NCBI RefSeq assembly: GCF_047511655.1
Contig: NC_133389.1
Span: 158,239,973 to 158,303,972, forward strand
Length of the DNA stretch: 64,000 nt
DNA from: Castor canadensis
Lineage: Eukaryota > Chordata > Mammalia > Rodentia > Castoridae
Direction: 5' to 3'
The position numbers and the translations under genes are program-made. Position 1 is the first letter of the stretch, and each line of letters begins with the position of its first letter. The notes beneath the pieces are model-generated. The model searched no databases and was not told where the DNA came from. It saw only the letters and a program-made list of their open reading frames with translations. Shown here one piece after another: positions 15,801-27,070 of this stretch.

Positions 15801-16870
15801 AAAAGAACCAGATTTTTGTTTCTTTGATTCTTTGTTTGGCTTTCTTGATCTCAATTTTATCAATTTTGGCCCTTATTTTTATCATTTCTCTCCTTCTGCT
15901 TGTTTTGGGTTTAACTTATTTTCCTAAGAGTTTGAAATATAGTATTAGGTCCATTTATTGAGAACTTTCTGTATTTTTAATATATGCACTCATTGTTATA
16001 AACTTTCCTCTTAGGGCTGCCTTTGCTGTGTTCCATAGGTTCTCATAGGTTGGATTTTTATTGTCATTAAATTCCAGGAACTTTTTTATTTCCTCTCATT
16101 TCTACTATGACCCACTGATCATTGAGAAATGTGTTGTTCAGCCTCCAATTGTTTGTGCATTTTCTGCTGCTGCTTTTGTTGTTGAATTCTAGTTTTATTT
16201 CATTGTTGTCTGATACTATGCAGGGGGCTATTCCAATTTTCTTATATTTGTTGAGGCTTGCTTTGTGCCCTACGATATGGTCTATTTTGTGGGAAGTTCC
16301 ATGGGCTGCTGAGAAGAATGCATATTACACTGTTGCAGAGTGAAATACTCTGTGGAATCACTTAGGTCCATTTTAATCTATGGTGCCATTTAGTTCTAGG
16401 ATTTCTTTGTTGATTTTTTGTCTGGATGACCTACTTATTGGTGATAGAGGGGTATTAAAGTCTGCCACTAAACTATGTTGGAGTCTATATGTGCTTTTAA
16501 GTCCTTTAGTGTATGCTTGATGAAGTTGGGTGCACTGACATTGGGTGCATATAGATTGATAATTATTATATCCTTTTGATGTATTGCCCCTTATGAAGTG
16601 ACTGCCTTTGTCTCATTTGACTAATGTAAGTTTGAAGTCTTCTCTGAAATAAGTATTGCCAATCCTTCTGTTTTCAGGGGCTGTTAACTTGGTAAATCCT
16701 CTTCCAGCCTTTCACCCTAAGCAAGTGTTTGTTTCTGTCAATAAATTGGGTCTCTTGTAAACAAAAGATTGCCAGATCTTCCTTTTTAATCCAGTTTGCC
16801 GAAGGTGTCTTTCAATGGGGGAGTGGAGTCCATTGACATTCAATGTTACTGTTGTACTTGGATGGGAAAC
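12802..16870 (-). mobile_element. 5'-truncated L1 (minus strand), body
   Basis: From the right, the sequence runs in minus orientation from the start of the L1 ORF2 endonuclease (a frame near 16712-16948 reads TLNVNGLHSPIERH) through the reverse transcriptase region to the ORF2 end and 3' UTR at about 12802-13300. The frame is broken by many stops and frameshifts (open pieces at 13752-13952, 14638-14826 and 15504-15758), so ORF2 is dead. The element stops just upstream of the ORF2 start, so ORF1 and the 5' UTR are missing, typical 5' truncation. The 3' UTR resembles that of the L1 at 52740-59405. Its tail is at 3615-3656, separated by the retroviral insertions. Confidence 0.85.
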
Positions 16871-18498
16871 AGCACTTTTATTGAGACAGTTTACATAACT
16901 TAGTACTGATTTATAAAAGGACTCAGAGAAAAAAACACTGACAGACATTTGCTCTAGGATAAAATATTCTTAGATTTTCTTGCTATATTTTGTTAGAGAG
17001 GATACTTCTTAAGACTTGGGTGCCAGCAGCACAAAGAAATGGAGAGCAAAAAAGTAAGCTGTGATCTTGTGCCTTATTTGCTTGCACTTTATCTCTATAG
17101 GCCCTGATTAACTTAGTTTAGTCAGAAATTTGCTGTAATTTCTAGTTCAATTGTTAGTGACTACTTGGAAAAGAAAAGTATGGACTAAAGTTTTTCCAAC
17201 AACAACAACAACAAAATGCCTAATCATGTTCACTGAGTTTTTTTTTTAATTTTCTTTTGTTGGTTTTACTGAATTATTTTAAACCATATACTTAAAATGT
17301 TTTACATTTTAATTCCTTTGTCTCAAAAAATATGGTAATTTTAAAATAGAAAATAAAATCTTAACTTTTCAATGTTAACTGTATTTCCTTCTCACCATTT
17401 TTAGAGCTTTTTAAAGTAAATATAGATATTATAGATATAATTCAAAATTTGAATTTCTTAAAATCCATGTGATGTAATATATCTCTTTTTTCCTCTTATG
17501 TCCTTGAAACTGGAAATCTTACTTTGTTTTTAGCATCTATTTCAGCAAGTGAAACTGAAGGACTAATGCTGAACATCAGTCCACATATTTGGTATAGTCT
17601 ATATTTCACACCTGTTGTCACAAACTAATTTAACAATGAATTGCCTTTAAACTATTTTCTGATATTATTATGAATGCCACAAATTTACTAAAAGAAAATA
17701 GTTCTTTTAACTAAATACAAATACTAAATACAAAATACTAAATACAAAAATGGATTGTAAGGGTCTAATAGGAGATATTTGTGATGGGCCTAGTTATTTC
17801 TTTTGGCTTAGATGATTAATGCTCCATGCTAAAACATGGAGCTTTAGTTGGCTACCTGTCTCCTTTGAGAATGTTGGTACTTCTCTGTGATCAGGGTTAG
17901 GGAATTGCAGCTGCTGCTTAATGAGACAAATTCAGTTACAGAATCTCATTGTATAACATGACTTCCAGTAAAAATGTAATGTTTGGTTTTAAATATTTCA
18001 TTCTCAGGATGCCTTAAAATATTTCAGGGAGGAATATAGAAACCAAGAAATTCATTATTAGAATCATATATTGGGAATGGCTAGCTTCCACATTGATCAA
18101 AACATTCAAATAATAAAACACTGAGCTGGAAAAAATAGGTTTGTCAAATCACTTTGGGAAAATATGCTATAAGCCTTTAGGAGAAAACCTGGCAAAACCC
18201 TGGAGATTCAAGTTTTTTATATTCTCTTATCAACAAAATACTTAGTAATGCACCCATTATTTGACAGTAGCTCCAATCTTCATTATGCCTATCCTTATTT
18301 TCTAAAAGACTGATTTTTTTTCTTTCTCCAAAGTGCTTAAAGGAAAAGCATAAGTTCTTTAGTCATGTTTTTGGGAAAAAAAGGATGAAAAAAGATCATA
18401 TTTCTGCTAACATCTGTGCCCAATGTCTCTTATACTATTTGTCTTCTTTTATTCACACATAAAAATAACCTTTCCTCATGATTTCCTAACTAGTATGC
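16871..18498. other. Gene-free interval with a short simple repeat
   Basis: I see no gene. The DNA is A/T-rich. A short imperfect repeat of 'actaaatacaa' type occurs at about 17709-17750. Nothing else is recognisable. Confidence 0.6.
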
Positions 18499-18499
18499 A

Positions 18500-18568
18500 G
18501 GGCTGAGGATGTAGCTCAGTGGTAGAGCACATGCCTGAGCCTGGATTCAACCCCCAGCGCTTGGGAAA
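18500..18568 (+). repeat. ID-type tRNA-derived SINE
   Basis: The core 'gatgtagctcagtggtagag' is a tRNA-like A box, followed by a B-box-like 'ggattcaaccc'. This is the signature of rodent ID elements. There is no acceptor stem or cloverleaf integrity, so it is not a tRNA gene. Confidence 0.8.
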
Positions 18569-19044
18569 GAAATTGCTAACTAACGTATAAAGTGATGTTC
18601 ACTCTCCTGGAAAGGCTTACTTAAAAAGAAATCTGCTTAGCACAAAGCTTTATGGTCCAGGAGATTGATAGTACAGCTGAAATTTCAAAAGTGTCATTAC
18701 TAATTTTATTTAAAAAATGATTTTTAAAAATAAATCAATGTTTTCTGCACTAATCTTCAAATAATGACCAGAAAAAACTATTTAGAAACCTTTAATACAG
18801 CACCCCAAATTGAAATCAGCACCTAGAAAAGACTGAACTTGTCAGTCTTTTTTTAGCACATCTCAGAGTTTTTCCTGGACTCAGGTTCATAGGCCCAACC
18901 AGGTTCAATATCTGGTTGTCCCGAGCCTTACAAATGGTATCCCTCTTATTCTTGTCTCCTATCGTATGTTGTCAAGACCATGATTTTCCAGGAAACTTAT
19001 TAGACCTGTCTGTCTTTCTATACTTACATTTGTACAATTATCTT

Positions 19045-19700
19045 TCCAAGAAAATGAGCAACAGCAAATTCTGGTGAGGCTGTGGGAAAAAGAAACCCTT
19101 ATATACTGTTGATGAGAATGTAAATTAGTTCAGCCACTATGGAAATGCCTCAGAAGTTTAAGAATGGAACTTCTATACCATTCTTGGGTATATACTCCCC
19201 CAAACTCAAAGTCAGATTACAATAGAAATACCAGCATACCCATGTTCATCTCAGCACTATTCCTAATAGCCGACTATGAAATCAGCCTCCATGCTCACTG
19301 ACAGATGGATGAAGAAAATGTGGCATATACACACAGTGGAGTTTTACTTAGAGGAATGAAATTGTCATTTGTTGGAAAATGGATGGAACTGGAAATCATG
19401 ATGTTAAGTAAAATAAGCCAAACTCACAAAGACAGTATCGCATGTTTTCTCCCATTTGTCAAGCTAAGGGAGAGTAAAACAAAACAAAACAAAACAAAAA
19501 ATCAAGTCATGAAAATAAAAGCAGGACTACCAGGAAGGTGGAAGGGAAAGAGAAAAGGGGTGTGGGCATGGGAAAGAGAAAAGGGGTGTGGGCATAAGAA
19601 AGAATAATAGAGGGGGTGAATATGACCAAAGCACACTATATTCATGTGTGAAAACATCACAATGAATCCCTTACTATGTACAATTTAATATATGCCAAAA
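19045..19700 (+). mobile_element. L1 3' end fragment (plus strand)
   Basis: The end of ORF2 and the 3' UTR are recognisable: 'gaggctgtgggaaaaag', 'cagccactatggaaatg', 'agatggatgaagaaaatgtg', and the stretch translating as KWMELEIMMLSKISQ, which parallels L1 3' regions at 33060-34080 and 40900-41050. It contains an AAAAC-type run (about 19478-19500) and a perfect 26-bp tandem duplication (19544-19595). Confidence 0.8.
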
Positions 19701-20420
19701 CAAATGATCTTTCTTTTCACTGAGAAATAGCTAGCTGTCCCACGAAACTCATGCACACTGACAGGCAAAAAGGTGACAATTTCACTATGTACTGTAGTTA
19801 ACAGATAACGCATTAGTATTTTGAAAAGTATTGTGAGAAGCGCAATGCCTAACAACAATGGTTTCATATATTTAGTTTAGGAAGTTGTTAAGAAGTAGTA
19901 AAACCTTATTTTGAAATAAGATTTTGTATAAAAACACATAAAATTAAAAATGCTCTGGTCGAGGCTGGGAGTAGATCAGTAATATTCCGGTCTCCTTCCA
20001 ACTTGCACTCTGAGTGGCCCTAGTGTATTTCTAAGAAAATTCTGCAGTTCCCCAAACACACTGAACAAACCACCACAATAATGCAGCTTAAACCAGGGCT
20101 TCCTTGGGTCCATCTTCCTGGCCCCACCTCCCATTTGTTATCTGATCCTCTACTTTTAGACACCCAGGGTCTAGGAAAGTTTTCTTAAAGGAAAACTCCA
20201 TCCCTATGGAGAAGCTAAATTCATCCCCATGGTCCACATTTTCACATGGAAAAAAGCTCTCTAATCTGAACCCCTCGTGCAGCAGCCCTTCTGACCAAAA
20301 GACTTGGTCACTACTCTGCATTGTTACTCAAAAGGACATTATTTTGAAATTTTAGAAAAGTAGTCAAACCATTTAATTACAATGGTTAACTCGTTAAGCA
20401 TTTTTGCTCTATTCCAGCTT
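19701..20420. other. Upstream flank of the crystallin gene
   Basis: I see no gene or repeat that I can name. The interval leads into the proximal promoter and contains no convincing open frame. Confidence 0.5.
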
Positions 20421-20466
20421 CTCGAATAGGCTTCATTTAAAGGCTCGAATAGGCTTCATTTAAAGG
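20421..20466 (+). repeat. 23-bp perfect tandem duplication in the crystallin promoter
   Basis: Two adjacent identical 23-bp units beginning 'ctcgaataggcttcatttaa' (20421-20443 and 20444-20466), about 180-225 bp upstream of the TATA box. Confidence 0.95.
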
Positions 20467-20614
20467 CCCGAGCAGCAATTGACAGTTTTTAACCAGGTCA
20501 TCAGTTCGAAAGCTCTGGCGTGTCTAAGAGAAAACCTACAATAACCCCGCACCCCATGATCATTCTATAGAAAAGAGAGAGGGAGGCGCGCTCCTGCCCC
20601 CGCGGGCCCCTTTG

Positions 20615-20636
20615 TGCTGTTCCTGCCAACGCAGCA
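20615..20636 (+). promoter_or_regulatory. Maf-type element in the lens promoter
   Basis: TGCTG (20615-20619) and CAGCA (20632-20636) are complementary half-sites about 12 bp apart, just upstream of the TATA box. Gamma-crystallin promoters are known to be driven by Maf factors through such TGC...GCA half-sites in this position. Binding is inferred. Confidence 0.6.
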
Positions 20637-20646
20637 GCCCTCCCGC

Positions 20647-20652
20647 TATATA
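20647..20652 (+). promoter_or_regulatory. Crystallin TATA box
   Basis: TATATA in 'cgctatatagacc', 50-55 bp upstream of the start codon. Transcription should begin around 20675, giving a very short 5' UTR as in other gamma-crystallins. Confidence 0.85.
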
Positions 20653-20701
20653 GACCGCGCGCTGCGGCCCGCACTCCACCGCACATCCACCTCCATCAGC
20701 C

Positions 20702-20710
20702 ATGGGGAAG
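20702..20710 (+). CDS. CRYGE/F: Gamma-crystallin exon 1 (coding part)
   Basis: Nine coding bases for Met-Gly-Lys, then the donor gtgagc. The start codon has G at -3 and G at +4, a good initiation context. A three-codon first exon is the standard gene structure of gamma A-F crystallins. Confidence 0.95.
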
Positions 20711-22775
20711 GTGAGCGCAGCGGGCGCCCGGCCCGGAGACCCGGACCGCGGACCAGGGACCTGGGACCGGGGAGGGACCCTGCCCACGGGGGCCCGGGCC
20801 CGGCTCCGGCCTCTGAGCCTGCGCCTCGCCTCGCCTTGCCTTGCAGATCACCTTCTACGAGGACCGCGGCTTCCAGGGCCGCCACTACGAGTGCAGCAGC
20901 GACCACGCCAACCTGCAGCCCTACTTCAGCCGCTGCAACTCGGTGCGCGTGGACAGCGGCTGCTGGATGCTCTATGAGCAGCCCAACTACTCGGGCTGCC
21001 AGTACTTCCTGCGGCGCGGGGACTACCCCGACTACCAGCAGTGGATGGGCCTCAGCGACTCCATCCGCTCCTGCCGCCTCATCCCCTATGTGAGTCCCCT
21101 CCATGCCCCCTCTGGGCCCTGGGTCTCACCAATGTTCACACCAGGGGCTAAGGGCTGCGGTGACCGCCGCCTTCTTTCTGCCTCTAACTACATTCTCTCC
21201 TGGTCTATTAACATTTCAGTGGAAGGGTTCCTCCCACTGAAAAAGTGCGTGTGCAAAGCTTTTAACCGGACATTTTATTTTACTTTGCTGAATCAAATTC
21301 ACCTCTGCTGGGAATAAGCAGCGTATGGTTTAGCTCTGAGCATATGAAGCACAGGGGATGAGTGGGCAACAGGTAACTGCTGTCAGGTGATCTTAAGCCA
21401 CCTGTTTCTCACTTTCTTCACCTGTGCAATGTGGATAATGACAGCGCTTAGAGTTGTTGTGAGGGCGAAAGGAGGTTACCTGACACGTGCCAAACCACCC
21501 CTCCCCAAGTGCTAACTAGTACTATGAACAGCAAGGGTCTTTCCAGGCCGCCTTTTGAGGAGGCAAAAAAAAGTCCCCAAAACAAGGAACCTGCAGTGAG
21601 ATTCTAAGAGTTCCTGAGAGCCCACTGTTGCCCAAATGAAGCCACACTCATACTGACCTGCTGTGAGACTCCTTCCTATAGATGTTGTGATGGTGGAAAA
21701 AGAAAGACACTGCCACAGCAGCTACCTGCTGGGAAGGAGCAAGCAGAGGCCAGGAGAGCCAGCACCCCAGATGAGAGGGTTTGTTCAGGCCAAGCAGCCT
21801 GACTTTCCATTGTGCTAAGGGTTTACATTCTTGATTGCTGTTCAGTCCTCCTTCCTGAGCTTGAACTTCCAGTTTGGGTATTACCTGAAACTGATTTGCT
21901 GGAGCACATGTTCCAGCTGAGAATTGAATCTGTCTTTAAGATGCTCTTGGTCTCCAGCACTTGAGGGCAGCAGGGCCTGAAACAGAGAGAGGGATGGAGG
22001 GGTTGTCTGAGCTGAGCTTTCCCGGAATTGCCACCAACCTGTGCCTCATGTGGGAAAGCAAGTGTTACTTCTCTCTTAACCTTCTTCTAGTACAACTGAA
22101 ATCCAAAATTATGCATTTCCCAGGATACATTTTTATTGTAATATCTAGTTCTTTTTATATCATTCAAAGAGAGCCTCAGACCACCACAAGTCTATGAAAT
22201 AGAGAACAAAACAAATGCATAAAATTGTCACTTAATCAATGTGGGCCAATGTGTAGATTGTGATACCAGAAATCTCTGGGTTCAGGAATGGTAGATGGTG
22301 CCCTCCTGAGTTTCACAGTATACATACAACCTACCCAACTGTATGCAGTAGTCCTGGTATTGGCAGTTCTTTTTTAATTTGATCACCTTTGGTATAGAAA
22401 AATAAAGAAAAAATGCCTATTCCCCAGGGAAGCATATGATCAATTGCTAAATAAGGTGTGGTTTTCTGACATCCACTTGTGTGCTGCTTGTTGGATCCAC
22501 AGGCCAGTTCCCACAGGATCAGGATCTATGAGCGAGAGGACTACAGAGGCCAGATGGTGGAGATCACCGAGGACTGCCCCTGTCTCCAAGATCGCTTCCA
22601 CTTCAGTGACATTCACTCCTTCCAGGTGCTGGAGGGGTATTGGGTCCTCTATGAGATGCCCAATTATCGGGGGCGGCAGTACCTGCTGAGGCCTGGGGAG
22701 TACAGGCGCTACCAAGACTGGGGAGCCGTGAATGCCAGAGTGGGATCTTTGAGGAGAGTCATGGACTTTTATTGA
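20702..22775 (+). CDS. CRYGE/F: Gamma-crystallin, E/F type (three exons)
   Basis: Gamma-crystallins are monomeric structural proteins packed at high concentration in lens fibre cells, giving refractive power. The coding exons are 20702-20710 (MGK), 20847-21089 and 22503-22775, joined at GT-AG introns of 136 and 1413 bp in phase 0. They give 174 residues, the normal family length. Exon 2 encodes the N-terminal domain and exon 3 the C-terminal domain, each with two Greek-key motifs. The four buried tryptophans (W43, W69, W131, W157) are present. No stop, frameshift or damaged splice site is visible, so the gene should be functional. Cys at 54, the HFSDIHSF segment and the end MDFY fit rodent gamma-E/F better than gamma-D or gamma-A-C. 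E cannot be separated from F by eye. Confidence 0.95.
20847..21089 (+). CDS. CRYGE/F: Gamma-crystallin exon 2 (N-terminal domain)
   Basis: 243 bases (81 codons) between the acceptor ttgcag and donor gtgagt. It starts ITFYEDRGF and ends at Tyr84. Greek-key motifs 1 and 2 lie here. The exon is rich in G/C and CpG, unlike its surroundings. Confidence 0.95.
21380..21530 (+). repeat. MIR remnant in crystallin intron 2
   Basis: 'cacctgtttctcactttcttcacctgtgcaatgtggataatgacag' style landmarks followed by 'gttgttgtgaggg' match the 3' half of a MIR in plus orientation. The rest of the 1.4-kb intron (21090-22502) holds nothing else I can name. Confidence 0.6.
22503..22775 (+). CDS. CRYGE/F: Gamma-crystallin exon 3 (C-terminal domain)
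   Basis: 273 bases including TGA, after the acceptor ccacag. It starts ASSHRIRIY and ends RRVMDFY. Greek-key motifs 3 and 4 lie here. Confidence 0.95.
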   Translation, partial: ASSHRIRIYEREDYRGQMVEITEDCPCLQDRFHFSDIHSFQVLEGYWVLYEMPNYRGRQYLLRPGEYRRYQDWGAVNARVGSLRRVMDFY

Positions 22776-22811
22776 AATATTTTACTCTGCCTTTTTCTCC
22801 ATTTAAAAACT

Positions 22812-22817
22812 AATAAA
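22812..22817 (+). terminator. Crystallin poly(A) signal
   Basis: AATAAA 37 bases after the stop codon, followed by a T/G-rich stretch. The short 3' UTR is typical of gamma-crystallins. Confidence 0.85.
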
Positions 22818-22914
22818 ATGTTTCCTGTGTGTTTCATGCACTTATGGAGTCCTCTGTTCCATTTAACCTCAACAAAAAGAGATACAGAAATAATGTGAAT
22901 TTTTTAACATGTAT

Positions 22915-23115
22915 TAGTGGGAAGGGTAGTATAGGGTAAGCATTTAGGAGCACAGCCTCTGGAGCCAGAATGCCTGGGTCCTTATCCACTTACTTAGCAT
23001 CCACTGTCACTTAGCATTTCTGTGACTCAGTTTCCTAATTTGTCAAAATAAAGTAATGCTACTCTTCTCCTAAGCTTTTGGTGTGGATTAAATGAGTTGG
23101 AATTTTTACATCACA
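22915..23115 (+). repeat. MIR element
   Basis: 'gcacagcctctggagccag', 'tgcctgggtcc', 'ctgtgactcagtttcctaa' and the end 'gattaaatgagtt' are the MIR landmarks in order. Confidence 0.85.
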
Positions 23116-24084
23116 GACCACAGCTTTGTATATGATACTTTCCAGAAAGCAGCTGTTCTTTAAGCTCATGTGTGGAACAGCTGGTCACCTCCCTAGCACT
23201 CAGTTGTAATGGTTTGGAGACAGTACATTAAGGAGGATGACTAAGTGAAATTGCACCAAAGGGAGGTAGAGACAGATTTGTTAACATAACTGTGTCTGAC
23301 ACATTTGAGGTCTAAACTTTGTGACTAGTTGAAGAGTTATTAATATTTTATGTGTCCAGAGGCCAAATTTCGGCCTCTAAATAAAGAACCCACAGGACTT
23401 TTCTAAATATACTTCTTTTTTAAGGGAGCTATAAAGCATTCAGTGGTGTGAACTGATAAAAGCCAAGTACACAGACAGTACAGGAGTAAAGACTGAAGGT
23501 CCATAATCAGGAAAATAAAATGCAGCCAAGAAAAGTTCATAAGCCTATTATTGAGACATTGTCCACAAATTCGGATCAATCTTTATGACACCTAGTTGAT
23601 GAATAAGCAATTGATAATAATCCTGACACTAGAAAGAAAACCTACAGGGGCTTATTATTTAATGGAGCGCACTATGCCTTGCAGGTGAAGGAGTTTATAA
23701 AGTAAAATCTAAGTAGACATTCCATTATACCAAAGGGTTTTCTTTAAGTTAAAATATTATATTTTGTATGTTTACATATAATTGAGAAAAATAAATTGCT
23801 ACTCACCTTGGGAGTTTTCTTTAATTATGAAAATGACAATGTCTTCTGAAGTAAGTTCATGCTGAATTAAATAGCCATGATTAAGAAAGAACCACTGCAA
23901 GTAATTTTCTACTTCAATAAAAATACCAATCAGCTAACAAACATTTTGTCTCCAAAATCTCAATCATTGGAGGAATAAAGCAGCTGGGTTATTTATGACT
24001 AACAATTTTCTTGCTTAATACACATGCATCTCCAAGATATTTGAAGAAGCTCTAAGGATGTTTGGGAACTGCTTTGGCAAACAA

Positions 24085-24400
24085 CATAGTGCTAACTAGC
24101 CATGTGTAGTTGCTGAATGCTTGAAATGAGGCTAGTCTGAATGAAGATGTGCCCTGAGCAAAAAGTACCCACCAGATTTCAAAGACATAGTATGAAAAGT
24201 ACATTAAAATATCTCCATAATATCCTTTCATATACCTTGATGTTCAAATAATAATATTTTCATGCATTAATTTAAATAAGCCTTATTGTTAAAGCTAACT
24301 TTACCTGAGTCTTCTAACTCTTTTTAATGTGACTACTAGGAAATTTGAGATTATATCTATGACCCTGTTATATTTCTACTGGGTAGTGCTGACTAAAATA
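24085..24400. repeat. Ancient interspersed repeat (DNA-transposon-like, family unsure)
   Basis: Phrases such as 'gccatgtgtagttgctgaatgcttgaaatgaggctagtc' and 'aatgtgactactaggaaatttg' recall an old mammalian MER-type repeat. Similar 'tagtgct' sequence lies at both edges. I cannot name the family with confidence. Confidence 0.35.
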
Positions 24401-26839
24401 TTCAGGCAAGAAAAAACAAACTGAAATTTGTATTCAGAAAAGGCTCACCCTTGACATTTTGGTTCAAGATGTTGTAGCCTGAAAATTGAATTGTATAAAA
24501 TTCTAGAAATTCAGAGATGGCAGATAACATGTTTAAGTTTTACATCATCAATTCCCCTAGGAGATGCTCAATTAACTTACAGTTTTTAACCTTTTACAGA
24601 TTGAAGCAGTCAGGGAGAAGTACATTCAGCCTTCATCTCACGTGGCAATTTTGCTAAGCTGAATTGAAACGTCAATGACAAAAATGGATTCTGCAGACTC
24701 CAGACACTCCTCAGCAAATTCCTCCAATCTCCTTCTCCCTATCTAGTGATGGCCGTTCAGTTGCCACATTTTTGTAGAATCCAGCATATTTGCCTCTCCT
24801 ACTGAATTCTAGACTTCCACAGGTAATGTCCCAGACACATTTGTATATTCTGAAGGATCTAGCAGAGTGTGTCTGGTGGTACAAAGCAGGCTCATCAGTG
24901 ATGGATGAATACATCCCAAAGGAGAAAGCATGTGAATTAGTGGTTTCTGAGGAGTTGGGATAAGATAGTCACATAAAAAACATTACTTTCAAGAAAGGAT
25001 ACTATGACCAAAATGAGGAGGAGGGGTAAACCTAAATGCCTGTAAGGGCCAGGAAGGTAATGGGAATGTGGGACTTGCTGATATACAGAGATTGGAACAC
25101 TGAGGTCTGTGCTGACCAAGAGTACATGTCTTACCTAATGACATTGGACTTAAGAATTTTAAAGCACATGAAAAATATGATTCAGAAGAACTTAAGGGCC
25201 ATTCTTTGGATATCTCTGAAGAGATGTTGTCTGACCTAAAAATGAATATCTTAGGCAAAAGAGACAGACTGGTGAGGTCATCTAGAAAGTCAGTCTTTGA
25301 GAATCAACCTTTATATCCCACCAAAGTCTGGTGCCTATGGAACGTCCCTTTCCATGGTTGATTTCTCATGTGTTCCCATCATTCTTCATAGGAACCAATA
25401 TAGCCATGCTCTCTAGGTTGAAAGCAAAGCTTGTCACTTACTAAGAGCTATAAGTAGGAAGAAAGTGACCACTCATCAGGAGCACCACTAAGGTCTCACC
25501 TCAATTTACACTCCCACCAGAGGGAAGTAGAAGACAACGTTGGTTATCCTCTTCTGTGCACTTGTTTTTATCTCCACCCTCTCCTGCTCCTGGACCTTCC
25601 TACTTATTCACTTTACTTTTTTAACTTTTGCAAAATAAGATGTGGTGGAATCCTGGGAGGATAATTTAAAAAGAAATACCCAGAGGCTTCTTGCTTTATC
25701 AGTTGTTCTGACACAGCCTCTGGAGGCTGTTATTAGAGCTGATGAATAAATTCTTATTCCAAAAATCCTGCATTGCTGTTACAGGGGAATTCACAGGGAG
25801 AGATTTTCCTTCATGATGTGTGCCCTGATATTATGCAGCAACATTTGAAAATGCTTGTCAAATAGCTGGGTGAGAGTGGCTTTGCATGGAATTTAAGAAA
25901 CAAAACCTAAAGAATTTGAGCAATCCATAAACTATTTATTAAGATTCCTACCAGAAAACCTGAATATTGCATGCTGTTCTCTGTAAACAAAATGCTAATA
26001 GATTAAAGGGGGGAGGGGAAGACAAATCACAAAGAGAAGTCTTTAAAAAAAAACAAACAAATGCTGATTTTCAGAATTTAGTTGAAGTAGTTTTTTTTTT
26101 TTTTAACAAGATAAGGTCTGTGAAAAGTTTCTAGGATATTTGTTCTGAACATGCAATCATTTTTATACTGACATATTTGTAGCCATAGAGATAGGAGCTG
26201 TCAGGTTGAAAGACTGAAGGAATTCTCCAAGTTACTGACACCAGAATCTTGATAAAAGACTCAGAATGCTGAGCTGATAAATTGTTTACAACACTTGAGA
26301 GATTAAGAGTGACTTTAGTAAGAGTTACAGGTATGATTAGTTTCACAGAAAGCCCTTTCTCTGCAAAAGCCAGCAGAAGAACTGTGGGTTATATGTATTA
26401 ATTAAATGGATAGAAAAACTGAAATTCTTGATTCATAACTAATACACTTTGATAACAGCTCAAGCTCATAAATATGCATTTTACACAGAGGACTATGTGT
26501 GATAATGTTTATATCAGACATTGGCCAAGCCAACCATAAGATATTAAATCAGAAAGCGAAAGAACAGAAGGGAGAATACACTTGCCTACAGGATGTATAC
26601 TTTATGTACTACTTTGTAGTTTATATATTTATTTGGGGAAAATAAAAACTGTATAATATTTTCTAAACTTCTTTCTTGGAAATTCTCAACTGCCCTTGGA
26701 ACACCCAATTGACAGAAAGAGAAGAACATCACATGCTCCTGTGTACTTGTCTTCAGTTGTGCTTTAGTGCTTTGCATTTTTGCAAATGGATATTCCCAAT
26801 TGCTCATAAGCTAGCTCTCATACACATACCTACCAAATA

Positions 26840-27070
26840 GCCAAGTTGGCATGGTATAGTGAGGTAAAAATGGTCTTTAGAGTCAGAAATACCTGTCTTT
26901 GGCTTTTTGCTCCTTTGTGCACAGACATGCAGCTTTGAGCACATTACTGAATCTGCCAAAGTCTTGATTTCTTTTCCTGTGTAATTGGAAGAATAAAATA
27001 TTAAGTGTATTTGCCTTGCTTAAAGCCAAGTGCAGACTAGGTAGGCATTTGATAACTGTGGGTGTCTTTT
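26840..27070 (+). repeat. MIR element
   Basis: 'gcatggtatagtgag', 'ctttagagtcagaaatacctg' and 'ttgagcacattactgaatctg' follow the MIR order, ending near 'gcatttgataactg'. Confidence 0.7.

Noticed and set aside
18500-18568. tRNA gene
   Set aside because: A and B boxes are present but there is no cloverleaf or acceptor stem. It is an ID SINE.
20614-21104. Long open frames on both strands over crystallin exon 2
   Set aside because: They are shadows of a G/C-rich exon. The spliced gene explains the region and ends in proper splice sites.
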